A DNA stretch of 64,000 nucleotides from Staphylococcus felis (GCF_003012915.1 NZ_CP027770.1:682001-746000); one strand, 5' to 3'; numbered from the stretch's first letter, positions 19,639-31,496 are shown. Notes: generated by a model not told the origin, from the sequence alone. Numbers and translations: made by a program.

Positions 19639-20520
19639 ATGAATATTGTTGCACTCCTAGTGGGATTAGGTCCGCTTTTAGGTTGGGGACTCTTTCCTAC
19701 AGTTGCTTCTAAATTTGGAGGGAAACCCGTACATCAGATTATCGGTACAACACTTGGAACATTAATCTTTGCATGTGTTTTTGCAGTATTGACCGCACAG
19801 CATTTTCCGACAGGGATGAATTTGATGTTCTCCTTATTATCAGGTGCGGGCTGGTGTTTCGGACAGATATTAACATTTAAGGCATTTACCTTGATCGGTT
19901 CATCTAAAGCGATGCCTGTAACGACAGCATTCCAATTGCTTGGTGCGTCATTATGGGGTGTGTTTGCATTAGGGAACTGGCCAGGACTTACAAATAAAAT
20001 TATTGGTTTCACAGCACTGTTTGTAATTTTAATCGGTGCACGTATGACAGTATGGAGTGAAAAGAAATTAAGCCAAGATAGCGATAAACTAAAAAAAGCT
20101 GTAGTGATTTTATTAATTGGTGAGATTGGCTACTGGCTGTATTCAGCAGCACCACAAGCGACTGATATTGGAGGTAAAGCGGCATTCTTACCTCAAGCTA
20201 TGGGGATGGTTATCGTTGCAGTTATCTACGGATGCTTCTTTTTGAAGAAAGACAATCCATTTACACAAAAAGTCACGTGGCTACAAATCATTTCAGGCTT
20301 TTTCTTTGCTTTTGCAGCGTTGACTTATTTAATATCAGCACAACCTGATATGAATGGGCTTGCGACGGGGTTTGTTCTTTCGCAAACGTCAGTGGTACTT
20401 GCGACATTAACGGGAATTTATTTCTTAAACCAACGTAAAACATCAAAAGAAATGGTCGTTACAATGATTGGATTAGTACTGATTCTAGTCGCAGCAACCG
20501 TGACGGTCTTCATCAGATAA
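19639..20520 (+). CDS. rbsU: Ribose uptake protein RbsU (GRP/GlcU transporter family)
   Basis: A 293-residue membrane carrier with about ten helices, of the glucose/ribose porter (DMT superfamily) group. It starts [29 protein letters not shown], typical of RbsU/GlcU. In staphylococci and some lactobacilli RbsU replaces the RbsABC transporter and imports ribose without phosphorylation. ATG 19639 is preceded by AGAGGTG; an upstream GTG (19630) is unlikely. The next genes, rbsD and rbsK, convert the imported sugar. Confidence 0.9.
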   Translation: MNIVALLVGLGPLLGWGLFPTVASKFGGKPVHQIIGTTLGTLIFACVFAVLTAQHFPTGMNLMFSLLSGAGWCFGQILTFKAFTLIGSSKAMPVTTAFQLLGASLWGVFALGNWPGLTNKIIGFTALFVILIGARMTVWSEKKLSQDSDKLKKAVVILLIGEIGYWLYSAAPQATDIGGKAAFLPQAMGMVIVAVIYGCFFLKKDNPFTQKVTWLQIISGFFFAFAALTYLISAQPDMNGLATGFVLSQTSVVLATLTGIYFLNQRKTSKEMVVTMIGLVLILVAATVTVFIR

Positions 20521-20537
20521 ATAGGGAGGTCTTGATA

Positions 20538-20942
20538 ATGAAAAAAACACGAGTCCTAAATAGTCATATTTCAAAAGCGATTGCAACGATTGGACATTTT
20601 GATTTGTTGACGATTAACGATGCGGGTATGCCTATTCCAAACGATGATCGTCGTATGGATTTGGCTATTACGAAAGAATTGCCACGATTTATCGATGTCC
20701 TCGAAGTTGTTTTGTCTGAAATGGAAATTCAAAAGGTATATTTAGCTGAAGAAATCAAGTCCAACAATCCAACACAACTTCAACAAATCAAGAATTTGTT
20801 AGATGAAAATGTAGAAATCGCCTACATACCACATTCAGAAATGAAAACGTATTTAAGTCACCCACTTAATAAAGGCAATATTCGTACTGGTGAAGTGACA
20901 CCATTTTCAAATATTATCTTAGAATCTAATGTTACTTTTTAA
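20538..20942 (+). CDS. rbsD: D-ribose pyranase
   Basis: A 134-residue cytoplasmic mutarotase that interconverts beta-pyran and beta-furan forms of ribose so that ribokinase can act. The family pattern is intact: [25 protein letters not shown] at the start (His20 is the catalytic residue), and the C-terminal [27 protein letters not shown] at 20523-20529 supports ATG 20538. It sits 17 nt after rbsU and 14 nt before rbsK. Confidence 0.95.
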   Translation: MKKTRVLNSHISKAIATIGHFDLLTINDAGMPIPNDDRRMDLAITKELPRFIDVLEVVLSEMEIQKVYLAEEIKSNNPTQLQQIKNLLDENVEIAYIPHSEMKTYLSHPLNKGNIRTGEVTPFSNIILESNVTF

Positions 20943-20956
20943 AGGAGGCGTTCATC

Positions 20957-21874
20957 ATGACACAAAAGGTAGTCATATTAGGATCAACGAATGTCGATCG
21001 TTTCTTGTCCGTCGACCGCTATGCTAAGCCTGGTGAGACATTACATGTCGATCAAGGACAACAAAACTATGGCGGTGGGAAAGGGGCTAACCAAGCAATT
21101 GCTACAGCGCGGATGAAAGCTGATACTACATTCATCTCCAAAGTAGGACAGGACGGGATTGCTGACTTTATGTTTGAAGGATTTGCAGAAGCTGGGCTTA
21201 ACACTGACTATGTCTTAAAGTCAGATACAGCTGATACAGGACAAGCATTTATTACTGTCGATGCAAAAGGGAACAATATGATTTATGTGTATGGCGGTGC
21301 GAATATGACGATGACCTCAGAAGATGTTGAAAAAGCAGCATCTGTAATTGCAGAAGCGGATTACATCGTTGCACAACTCGAAGTGCCAGTGCCAGCCATC
21401 ATACGTGCCTTTGAAATTGCCCGTGAACATGGTGTAACGACAATTTTGAATCCAGCACCTGCAAGTACGTTATCAGAGGAATTGTTGACGTTGATTGATG
21501 TTATCATTCCAAATGAATTTGAATCAGAAATTTTGTCAGGGATACCTGTTGAAGATGAGCCATCGATGAAAAAGAATGTAGACTACTTCTTGAACTTAGG
21601 TGTCAAAGTAGTGTTAATTACTCTTGGTAAGCGAGGAACGTACTATGCAACGAAAGAGACATCAGGTCTTGTTGAGGCATACCGTGTTAAAGTCGTCGAT
21701 ACGACAGCAGCTGGCGACACCTTTATCGGTGCATTCGTCAGTCGTTTTGATATAGCAGCGATGAATATTGAAGAAGCGATAGACTTTGCAAACAAAGCAG
21801 CATCCTATACAGTTCAAAAGTCAGGCGCACAAATCTCAATACCTTGGTTAGATGAAGTGGAGTCAAAAGAGTAA
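20957..21874 (+). CDS. rbsK: Ribokinase
   Basis: A 305-residue PfkB-family kinase that makes ribose 5-phosphate from ribose and ATP. The first PfkB signature GGGKGANQA and the second signature DTTAAGDTFIGAF, with the catalytic Asp in AAGD, are present, as is the NPAPAS segment. Strong RBS AAAGGAGG. Last gene of the rbs operon; a terminator follows at 21933. Confidence 0.95.
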   Translation: MTQKVVILGSTNVDRFLSVDRYAKPGETLHVDQGQQNYGGGKGANQAIATARMKADTTFISKVGQDGIADFMFEGFAEAGLNTDYVLKSDTADTGQAFITVDAKGNNMIYVYGGANMTMTSEDVEKAASVIAEADYIVAQLEVPVPAIIRAFEIAREHGVTTILNPAPASTLSEELLTLIDVIIPNEFESEILSGIPVEDEPSMKKNVDYFLNLGVKVVLITLGKRGTYYATKETSGLVEAYRVKVVDTTAAGDTFIGAFVSRFDIAAMNIEEAIDFANKAASYTVQKSGAQISIPWLDEVESKE

Positions 21875-21932
21875 AAGGGCAAACCTTCATATTGCTTTTG
21901 AGCATATTCATAATAGTAACATTTGAAACTGA

Positions 21933-21980
21933 CGGTTTGACAACTTTGGTAATTCATTTTGTCAAACCGTTTCATTTTTG
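21933..21980 (+). terminator. Terminator of the rbs operon
   Basis: Perfect 10-bp stem CGGTTTGACA with TGTCAAACCG, extended by partial GAAAC/GTTTC pairing, then a T-rich tail. Confidence 0.8.
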
Positions 21981-22039
21981 TATAAGCATATAACGCTCTT
22001 TAAGTCGTAGTATCTTCTTCTAAATATCAGTTGGGTATC

Positions 22040-22085
22040 GTTAAGTGTTGTTAAAGTATTATATTGCAACATTTAGGAATATAAT
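22040..22085 (+). promoter_or_regulatory. Lipase promoter region with GTTAA direct repeat
   Basis: GTTAA at 22040 and again at 22050 (spacer GTGTT), followed at 22080-22085 by TATAAT but without a good -35 box. The arrangement resembles an activator-dependent promoter bound by an OmpR-type regulator; the S. aureus SaeR site is GTTAA-N6-GTTAA, one base longer. Inference only. Confidence 0.4.
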
Positions 22086-22170
22086 AAATTAAGTTAAGAA
22101 AAAAAGAACTAATTATTTTAAAGTTTGTTAGCATAAAAATTGAAATTAAAACTTTATAAGGAGGATTTTT

Positions 22171-24210
22171 ATGCTAGATTTTAGAAAGAAATTAACGGTA
22201 TTTACTTCGGTAACAATTACGTCTCTTGCATTTTTATCATTTACACATACATCCTCAGTCTTTGCAGATGAAGCGACTGACTCAGCTGTCGTTCAACCTC
22301 AAAAATCCCAAGCACCTACTACAGAATCTCAAAATACAGAAAGTGATAATATTTCAACGCAAATGCCTCAAGACATGGCTACAGAAAATACAGAATCTTC
22401 ATCAGAAAACATTGAGGCAGCAGTGGAAGCAACTCCAGTAGAAGAAAATGAAGCAACGGAAGAAGAAACAGCGACAGAAGGTAACGAAGCAACGGAAGAA
22501 GAAACAGCGACAGAAGGTAACGAAGCAACAGAAGAAGAAACAACAACAGAAGAAAACGAAGCAACGGAAGAAGAAACAACAACAGAAGGTAACGAAGCAA
22601 CGGAAGAAGACACAACAACAGAAGAAAATGAAGCAACGGAAGAAGACACAGCAACAGAAGGTAACGAAGCAACGGAAGAAGAAACAGCGACAGAAGGTAA
22701 CGAAGCAACGGAAGAAGAAACAGCGACAGAAAGTAACGAAGCAACAGAAGAAGAAACAGCGACAGAAGGTAACGAAGCAACAGAAGAAGAAACAACAACA
22801 GAAAATAACGAAGCAACGGAAGAAGAAACAACAACAGAAAATAACGAAGCAACAGAAGAAGAGACATCGACAGAAGATAATGAAGCAACAGAAGAAGAAA
22901 CAACAACAGAAAATAACAAAATGTCAGAAGAAGTAAAAAAAGAGGACAAGGAAGCAAAAGCTGAGCCTAAAACAGGTGAAAAGTCATTACTTCATGATGA
23001 AAAGCCAACAGTTCCTAAAGGGAATCAAGGCCACCCAAAACCGACAAAGTATCCTACGATTTTAGTCCATGGATTTGCTGGTTTCCCTGATGAAAAGAAA
23101 CCTTTCTTCTTCCCATCTTATTGGGGTGGTAACAAAGTGGATCTAGATAAGGAACTCAAAAAACAAGGTTATGATGTACGCGAGGCAGGTATGAGTGCAT
23201 TCGGTAGTGACTATGATCGTGCTGTTGAGTTGTACTACTATATTAAAGGTGGACGCGTTGACTATGGTGCATATCACGCTCAAAAATATGGTCATGAAAG
23301 ATATGGTGAAACGTTCAAAGGTATCTACCCTGAATGGGAACCAGGTAAAAAAGTTCATTTAATTGGACATAGTTTAGGTGGACAAACAATTCAAGTGTTA
23401 GAAGACATGCTACGTAATGGTGTACAAGAAGAAATTGATTATCAAAAACAACATGGTGGTACAATTGCACCACTTTTCCAAGGAAACTTTGACAATATGG
23501 TAGCGTCTGTTACGAGTGTTGCGACACCTCATAATGGTACATATATCTCAGACAAACTGGGTAACAGACCAATTGTTCGTAAGTTATTCACAGATATTGT
23601 GAAATATGCAAGCAATAAACATGCATCTATTGACTATGGTTACGGTATCTGGGGATTAAAACAACGTGATGATGAAACATACTTACAATATTTACGTCGC
23701 GTACGAGATAGCAAAGTATGGCAAACAGAAGATAGTGGTTTCTATGATGGATCGTTAGAAGGGTCTAAACGTATTAACGATAGATTAACATTAAGTGATG
23801 ATGTGGCGTATACATCTATTACAGGTAGAGATACACATTCAACATTATCAGGTAACCAACGTCCAAACTTACACATGTTTGCACCATTCAAAATTCTTTC
23901 TAACTTAAACGGTCACCAACAACCAGATAGTTGGAAGATTAATGATGGTCCAGTACCGCTTGGTTCAGGTTTATATCCATACAACAAACCGCACTATGAT
24001 ACAACATTTGACGGCACTCCTAAATTAGGACAATGGGGTGTGATGCCAACACTTAATAACTGGGATCACATGGACTTTGTAGGATGGGATGTTCTAGACA
24101 CAAGAATTAAACCAGACATGGTATTACATTTCTATGAAGACATTATGAACTACCTATCAAGTGTTGAACAAGTACAAGAACAAAAGGAAAAAGCAAAAGC
24201 AAGTGCGTAA
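22171..24210 (+). CDS. Secreted pre-pro-triacylglycerol lipase with 12-residue repeats in the pro-region
   Basis: A 679-residue secreted lipase. It has a signal peptide (residues 1-32, cut after SSVFA), a long acidic pro-region (33-290) and a mature lipase domain starting around PKPTKYPTILVHGFAGF. The catalytic triad can be read as Ser401 in GHSLGG, Asp592 in NDGPVPLG and His633 in WDHMDF, as in S. hyicus-type lipases. The pro-region holds 13 tandem NEATEEE-type 12-mers, an expansion not seen in the S. hyicus or S. aureus lipases that I know. The YSIRK motif of many staphylococcal pre-pro-lipases is missing (start MLDFRKKLTVF). Own promoter and strong terminator. Function as lipase/phospholipase is certain at family level; substrate range is not. 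Confidence 0.92.
   Translation: MLDFRKKLTVFTSVTITSLAFLSFTHTSSVFADEATDSAVVQPQKSQAPTTESQNTESDNISTQMPQDMATENTESSSENIEAAVEATPVEENEATEEETATEGNEATEEETATEGNEATEEETTTEENEATEEETTTEGNEATEEDTTTEENEATEEDTATEGNEATEEETATEGNEATEEETATESNEATEEETATEGNEATEEETTTENNEATEEETTTENNEATEEETSTEDNEATEEETTTENNKMSEEVKKEDKEAKAEPKTGEKSLLHDEKPTVPKGNQGHPKPTKYPTILVHGFAGFPDEKKPFFFPSYWGGNKVDLDKELKKQGYDVREAGMSAFGSDYDRAVELYYYIKGGRVDYGAYHAQKYGHERYGETFKGIYPEWEPGKKVHLIGHSLGGQTIQVLEDMLRNGVQEEIDYQKQHGGTIAPLFQGNFDNMVASVTSVATPHNGTYISDKLGNRPIVRKLFTDIVKYASNKHASIDYGYGIWGLKQRDDETYLQYLRRVRDSKVWQTEDSGFYDGSLEGSKRINDRLTLSDDVAYTSITGRDTHSTLSGNQRPNLHMFAPFKILSNLNGHQQPDSWKINDGPVPLGSGLYPYNKPHYDTTFDGTPKLGQWGVMPTLNNWDHMDFVGWDVLDTRIKPDMVLHFYEDIMNYLSSVEQVQEQKEKAKASA
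22447..22914 (+). repeat. Thirteen 36-bp tandem repeats in the lipase pro-region
   Basis: Thirteen units of 12 codons, consensus NEATEEETATEG with variants at positions 7, 9, 11 and 12 (D, T/S, E, E/G/S/N/D). Three frames on both strands remain open across it, which is an artefact of the repeat. Copy number should vary between strains. Confidence 0.95.
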
Positions 24211-24234
24211 ATGATAACTCAATAATATATCGTT

Positions 24235-24287
24235 TGAGACACCATTCTTAGGATACTTCGGGTTCTTGGAGGGTGTCTCATTTTTTT
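24235..24287 (+). terminator. Terminator of the lipase gene
   Basis: TGAGACACC pairs with GGTGTCTCA and is followed by seven T residues. Confidence 0.85.
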
Positions 24288-24393
24288 GATTTGTGTGCTC
24301 AATACGTATCGCTTTTCTTTAAACGAAGTGCCTATTAAGATAATGATAAGCAACGTTGTCATTGTTCAAATCATGTTAATGAGGAGTGAGAGT

Positions 24394-25353
24394 ATGAAAG
24401 CTGTCGTTATAAGTGAAGCTGGATCAGCTCAAAATTTAGAATATCGTGATGTACCAACACCAAAAGTGAAAAAAGGTTGGTCACTTGTAAAAGTGAAAGG
24501 GTTCGGCATTAATCATTCTGAAATCTTTACGAGAGAAGGTCAGTCCCCCTCTGTTGTCTTTCCAAGGATTTTAGGAATTGAGTGTGTAGGTGTGATTGAA
24601 CAAACGACTGATGCGTTACGTTTACCTATAGGACAAAAGGTTGTGTCAATAATGGGTGAAATGGGTCGAGCGTTTGATGGTAGTTACGCTGAGTATGTCC
24701 TTTTACCTAACGACCAAATTTATCCTATTGAAACAAAGCTAGAGTGGGATGTATTAGCAAGTATTCCAGAGACGTATTATACAGCATATGGCTCTTTTCG
24801 CTCTTTAGATATTACAGATAAGGATGAGGTTTTAGTTAGAGGGGCAACGAGTAGTTTAGGGATTGCCTTTATGAAAATTGTGAAAGGACTTTACCCGTCA
24901 GTAACTGTAACAGGGACAACAAGACGTTTACATAAAGCGGAAAGATTACGTCAGCAAGGATTTGATGACGTTATAGTAGACCAAGACGGAAAGCTCCAAA
25001 CCAATAAAGTTTATACGAAAATTATTGACTTAGTTGGGCCAAAGTCAATTAAAAATTCAATTTCGCATTTAGCACAGTACGGAACAATTTGTAGTGTAGG
25101 TCAATTGGGAAATGAATGGTACTTGAATACATTTGACCCTATTATTGAGTTGAGAGGTTTTAAAAAACTTACATCCTTTTATTCTGGAGATGTTGATATT
25201 CAATTGTTGAATCATATCATTCGGTTAATTGAAAAAGGTCATATTTCAAATGTAGGTCCTGTTAAAGTGTTTGGATTAAATCAAATCGTTGAAGCACATG
25301 AATATGTCGAAAATGAACAAGAAAGTTTTGGTAAAGTTGTCGTTATACCATAA
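24394..25353 (+). CDS. Zinc-free MDR-family NADPH:quinone-type oxidoreductase
   Basis: A 319-residue medium-chain dehydrogenase/reductase. The N-terminal GroES-like domain (KVKGFGINHSEIFTREGQSP) matches quinone reductase-like members that lack the structural zinc cysteines. The NADP-binding part contains VRGATSSLGIAFMKI, a variant of the GxxGxxG motif. ATG 24394 is used because GAGGAG lies 7-12 nt before it; the open frame reaches back to 24286 without a ribosome binding site. Monocistronic; a hairpin follows. The natural substrate is unknown. Confidence 0.85.
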   Translation: MKAVVISEAGSAQNLEYRDVPTPKVKKGWSLVKVKGFGINHSEIFTREGQSPSVVFPRILGIECVGVIEQTTDALRLPIGQKVVSIMGEMGRAFDGSYAEYVLLPNDQIYPIETKLEWDVLASIPETYYTAYGSFRSLDITDKDEVLVRGATSSLGIAFMKIVKGLYPSVTVTGTTRRLHKAERLRQQGFDDVIVDQDGKLQTNKVYTKIIDLVGPKSIKNSISHLAQYGTICSVGQLGNEWYLNTFDPIIELRGFKKLTSFYSGDVDIQLLNHIIRLIEKGHISNVGPVKVFGLNQIVEAHEYVENEQESFGKVVVIP

Positions 25354-25376
25354 GATAAACATTAGAATTTGATAGT

Positions 25377-25425
25377 GGATGCTATAGGATGCCGTTGAGC
25401 CGGTCTCTTAAAGCATCCATTTTTG
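25377..25425 (+). terminator. Probable terminator of the MDR gene
   Basis: TGGATGCT pairs with AGCATCCA and is followed by five T residues. The following 270 bases (25426-25698) are AT-rich and hold no recognisable gene. Confidence 0.65.
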
Positions 25426-25698
25426 TATTGTATGAAGCCAAAACTTTAGAAAGTCATTAAAAAATTTTTAATAAAGTGTACATTGAAAAAAAGAAAAATG
25501 CTTCATTTTAATTGTGTTACAACGTGTGCAGTAATTCTTTTAGAAGTATGTTCGAATTATCGAGATGAACATCAAACTAGGTAGCCACTACCAACAACAA
25601 GTTAAAATCAATCAATTATCATCTCACATGACCCCTATGTGATACAATATTTTGACGGACAAATGATAGATTTGGATATCAAAAAATAGCATTATTTT

Positions 25699-25748
25699 AA
25701 AAGCTGTCTCGAATGAAAATGAATGTTTTCAAACGAGACAGCTTTTTT
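25699..25748. terminator. Terminator of the SDR gene on the minus strand
   Basis: Perfect 13-bp stem AAAAGCTGTCTCG with CGAGACAGCTTTT just beyond the SDR stop codon; T-rich on both strands. Confidence 0.85.
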
Positions 25749-25760
25749 ATAGTAACGTAA

Positions 25761-26519
25761 TTAGTCTTTGATTGCATCTGGTTCTTCAGGTAAGAGTTGT
25801 CCGCCATCAATGACAAGACTTTGACCTGTAATAAACTTTGATGCAGGTGATGCAAAGAAAGCAACAGCAAAGCCGATATCAGCAGGTTCACCTAATTCAT
25901 GTGTAGGTATAATCTTACGCGTACCTGCTAAGTAAGATTCTCCTTGTGCTTTTAAGCCTTCTGTTAAAACGTTGCCTGGCTGAACGGCATTAATCGTAAT
26001 ACCATATTTAGCATATTCAAGTGCTGCACTTCGCATAAAGCCGAGTTGTCCAGCTTTTGTTGCACCATAATGTGCCCAACCTGGATAGCCCGTAATGGGA
26101 CCAGTCACAGAGGACGTTATAATCACACGACCATAGCGTTGTTTTTTCATATATTTTAAAACAGCTTGAGTGACGAAAAACATCCCTTTAAGATTGATAT
26201 TTTGTATTTGATCCCAATCATCTTCTGTTAGATTTTCAATCTCAATTTGAGGATAGATGCCTGTATTTGACGCGAGAATATCAATTTTGCCATGCGTATG
26301 AACGATTTGATCGACAACATCATGCACGTTCTTTTGATCTGATACATCTAGAGGATAAAATGCACCACCTAATGCTTTAGCCGTTTGTGTGCCATTTTGT
26401 TCGTCGATGTCCCCGATGATTACTTTAGCACCTGCTTTTGCCAAAGATTCTGCAATCCCTTTTCCAATTCCATTTGCGCCACCAGTTATCAGTGCAATTT
26501 GATGAGATAAATCAATCAT
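25761..26519 (-). CDS. Short-chain dehydrogenase/reductase (FabG-like)
   Basis: A 252-residue classical SDR with TGGANGIG cofactor loop, catalytic Ser in IITSSVTG, Tyr/Lys in YGATKAGQLG and the C-terminal GQSLVIDGGQLLPE. The usual NNAG tetrad reads SNTG (ILASNTGIYP), an uncommon but tolerated change. Asp after strand two (IIGDID) suggests NAD use. Sequence resembles proteins called 3-ketoacyl-ACP reductase or sugar-alcohol dehydrogenase; it lies away from fatty-acid genes, so a housekeeping FabG role is unlikely. RBS GAAAGGAGC upstream on the minus strand. Confidence 0.87.
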   Translation of the reverse strand: MIDLSHQIALITGGANGIGKGIAESLAKAGAKVIIGDIDEQNGTQTAKALGGAFYPLDVSDQKNVHDVVDQIVHTHGKIDILASNTGIYPQIEIENLTEDDWDQIQNINLKGMFFVTQAVLKYMKKQRYGRVIITSSVTGPITGYPGWAHYGATKAGQLGFMRSAALEYAKYGITINAVQPGNVLTEGLKAQGESYLAGTRKIIPTHELGEPADIGFAVAFFASPASKFITGQSLVIDGGQLLPEEPDAIKD

Positions 26520-26757
26520 ATGTTATCTGCTCCTTTCAGTTCTTATCATTATTTATATGCCCTTATTTAACAAATGTGTAACGTACCATTTAAAACAAAA
26601 ATGAAAATAATGTGAATGTTTGATGTATAGTATGTATTGACGGCAATTCGCGCTAATGATTATTAAAATAAAAAATATTTTTGATAGTGAAATGGAGAGT
26701 GTAGTTGAAGTATAATACTATTGTTATAGAGTTGTTTAAAGGATAGGGGAGAAACAT

Positions 26758-27963
26758 ATGGTATGTAGTCAATGTGGTCGTACAGTGCATGATCATGATC
26801 GATTTTGCATGTATTGTGGTCATGCGTTAACGAATAATAAAACATCTGTAGAAAGTCGAATGAAAGAAGATTCTCATATTGAAGAGATACGAGACGAGAA
26901 GCAATCGAAAAGAAGTGCTGTTAATCATGTTAATTTAAAGCACGAAGCCAAAACATTATTTGATCATACGACGAAATCTATAGGTAAGTTTGCTGGCAGT
27001 GAAGAAGTACTGAATTTGAATTTAAAAGATATGTTTTCAGAAGTATTTAAGTTTCATTCTAGAGATGAATCCGAAGAAATATTTATAGCGGGAACGAAAA
27101 AAACAACGCCTCTGTTGGAAGAAGTATCTGAAGAGTGGGGAAAACCTTGGTTATTTTCAAGAGTATTCGTGGCGTTTGCTATTACATTTTTGGCTTTATG
27201 GATATTAAGCAGTACATTTGAGAATGAGTTGGCGATACCGGGCTTAATATTTATAGGTGCGCTAACAGTTCCGCTCACAGGCCTCATATTTTTCTTTGAA
27301 TCTAATGCTTTTAAGAACATGAGTTTATTTGAAGTTTTAAAAATGTTTTTTGTAGGTGGCGTGATATCTTTAATAAGTACCATGATATTGTATCACTTTG
27401 TCACATTTAGTAAGGACTATTATGATTATGGTGCAATGACCGTGTTTGATGCGCTGATGGTAGGATTAGTAGAGGAAATGGGTAAGGCACTGATTATTAT
27501 CTATTTTGTAAACAAAAATAAAACGTATAAGATTTTAAATGGGCTGTTGATTGGTGGCGCTATCGGTGCAGGCTTTGCTATGTTTGAGTCGGCAGGATAC
27601 ATCTTAACATTCTCTCTTAACTATGATGAATCTATTATTAATTTAGTCTTTTTAAGGGCGTGGACAGCTATTGGAACACATTTAGTATGGTCAGCGATTA
27701 TAGGTGCGGCTATTGTAATTGCAAAAGAACATAACAACTTTGGCTTTCGTAATGCTGTTGATAAACGTTTCTTATTTTTCTTTTTGTCATCAGTGATTTT
27801 ACATAGCTTTTGGGATACATCGATTACTTTTTTTGGAAGTGATAATGCGAAGTTTATACTATTAAGTGTGACGGCATGGTTACTTATTTTTATATTGATG
27901 AAGGCAGGATTGAAGCAAGTTAATATTCTGCAAGAAGAAGCGCGACAAATGAAAGAAATATAA
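26758..27963 (+). CDS. PrsW-family intramembrane metalloprotease with N-terminal zinc ribbon
   Basis: A 401-residue membrane protein. The N-terminus is a zinc ribbon (CSQCG then CMYCG, residues 3-22), followed by a charged linker of about 115 residues and seven or eight transmembrane helices. PrsW protease hallmarks are visible: EEMGK in helix 4 region, HLVWS and HSFWD, together the EExxK, H and HxxxD metal-binding motifs. PrsW in B. subtilis starts degradation of the anti-sigma factor RsiW. Here the protease is followed after 24 bp by a second zinc-ribbon, single-pass protein, a plausible partner or substrate. RBS AGGGGAG. Function inferred from family. Confidence 0.85.
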   Translation: MVCSQCGRTVHDHDRFCMYCGHALTNNKTSVESRMKEDSHIEEIRDEKQSKRSAVNHVNLKHEAKTLFDHTTKSIGKFAGSEEVLNLNLKDMFSEVFKFHSRDESEEIFIAGTKKTTPLLEEVSEEWGKPWLFSRVFVAFAITFLALWILSSTFENELAIPGLIFIGALTVPLTGLIFFFESNAFKNMSLFEVLKMFFVGGVISLISTMILYHFVTFSKDYYDYGAMTVFDALMVGLVEEMGKALIIIYFVNKNKTYKILNGLLIGGAIGAGFAMFESAGYILTFSLNYDESIINLVFLRAWTAIGTHLVWSAIIGAAIVIAKEHNNFGFRNAVDKRFLFFFLSSVILHSFWDTSITFFGSDNAKFILLSVTAWLLIFILMKAGLKQVNILQEEARQMKEI

Positions 27964-27987
27964 TGTTTGCTGAAGGAGGATATGACA

Positions 27988-28680
27988 ATGAAATATTGTA
28001 GTCAATGTGGCCATCCTTTGCGTGAAAATCAAAATTTTTGTCATCAATGCGGTCAACGTGTAAGACAATCGAATCATCAACTATCGAATATGAGCAGAAC
28101 AGAACAGCATTATCAGAAAGTTGTGGCGAAGGAAAATAAAAGTAAGCTCCCTTTGATATTGTTGAGTATATGTACTTTTATTGTCTTGATACTTGGACTG
28201 TTGTTCGGAGTGTATCAATTATTAGGCAAAAATGATGTTCCTATTACAAACCAAAAATCAACGACCTCATCTTATGAGACACCGACAATCAATGTTTTAT
28301 CGGCACAATTTAGTGCGCAATTTATGCATCAAGATCGCCGAAATGGATATGATGGGGTCCAACTAGGTATGAGTCGCAATCAAATTGAGAGTGATTATGG
28401 TGAACCGGAAGAAACGCTTCACATTGCAGGTGTGTCAGCTGAAAAATATGGAGACATCGCCGTGAATTATGAAAATGATAGGGTGCATCGTTATTTTGTA
28501 GTACCAGAAAATACAAGTGTTTATCAGTATGAGAATTATCATGGTACGCCTACGATGAAAGCCGATGAAGGTGGACTCATTTATGATGATCAACCCAATA
28601 ATGACTTTACAATTAAAGTATATGTAGACGAAAAGGGTCAAGTTATCGGTATTGAAAATGTAAATCAAATTGATCGTTAA
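27988..28680 (+). CDS. Zinc-ribbon single-pass membrane protein
   Basis: A 230-residue protein with an N-terminal zinc ribbon (CSQCG, CHQCG; residues 4-23), one transmembrane helix (about 52-74; LPLILLSICTFIVLILGLLFG) and an extracytoplasmic domain of about 150 residues. In this domain GVQLGMSRNQIESDYGEPEE looks like the start of a SmpA/BamE-type or DUF4309-like repeat. ATG 27988 is 8 nt after AAGGAGG; the earlier ATG 27982 is too close. Not homologous over its full length to TcaA, which also begins with a zinc ribbon. Probably co-transcribed with the PrsW-like protease. Confidence 0.8.
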   Translation: MKYCSQCGHPLRENQNFCHQCGQRVRQSNHQLSNMSRTEQHYQKVVAKENKSKLPLILLSICTFIVLILGLLFGVYQLLGKNDVPITNQKSTTSSYETPTINVLSAQFSAQFMHQDRRNGYDGVQLGMSRNQIESDYGEPEETLHIAGVSAEKYGDIAVNYENDRVHRYFVVPENTSVYQYENYHGTPTMKADEGGLIYDDQPNNDFTIKVYVDEKGQVIGIENVNQIDR

Positions 28681-28686
28681 TATGTG

Positions 28687-28763
28687 AGAGGTTATACAGA
28701 TTTAGGTCTAAGTTAGGGCAACATAGCGCCTACGACAACCTAGTTTGTAATAACCTCTTTTTG
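28687..28763 (+). terminator. Terminator of the PrsW-zinc-ribbon operon
   Basis: AGAGGTTAT pairs with ATAACCTCT across a 54-nt insert that contains further partial pairing (TTAGGTCTAAGTTAGGGCA / CCTAG), followed by TTTTT. Confidence 0.65.
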
Positions 28764-28798
28764 ATATGTTTGAGGCATGCTTTGACACTACATTTCCA

Positions 28799-28827
28799 TT
28801 GAAACCTTAGGACAATAGCGTTATAAT
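28799..28827 (+). promoter_or_regulatory. Sigma-A promoter of the flavoprotein/FeoB-like operon
   Basis: TTGAAA (28799-28804), 17-bp spacer, TATAAT (28822-28827): near-consensus spacing and sequence. The Zur-like operator follows 2 bp downstream, over the expected start point. Confidence 0.8.
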
Positions 28828-28829
28828 TA

Positions 28830-31351
<2,522 letters not shown>

Positions 31352-31425
31352 ACTTTCAATATACCGTTTGAGGTATTTTACCTTAAAGTTTCGCCTGACG
31401 GATTGAATGCACGCATACTTAAAAA

Positions 31426-31468
31426 ATCAACCGAGCATGCTATCGTTGTCATGCTCGGTTTTGATATT
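31426..31468 (+). terminator. Terminator of the FeoB-like operon
   Basis: Perfect 11-bp stem AACCGAGCATG with CATGCTCGGTT, followed by TTGATATTTT. Confidence 0.8.
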
Positions 31469-31496
31469 TTGATTAGAAGTGAATGGTTATAGTTCA

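Noticed and set aside
22368..22957. Three long frames over the lipase repeat on both strands
   Set aside because: Artefact of the 36-bp repeat; low-complexity products only.
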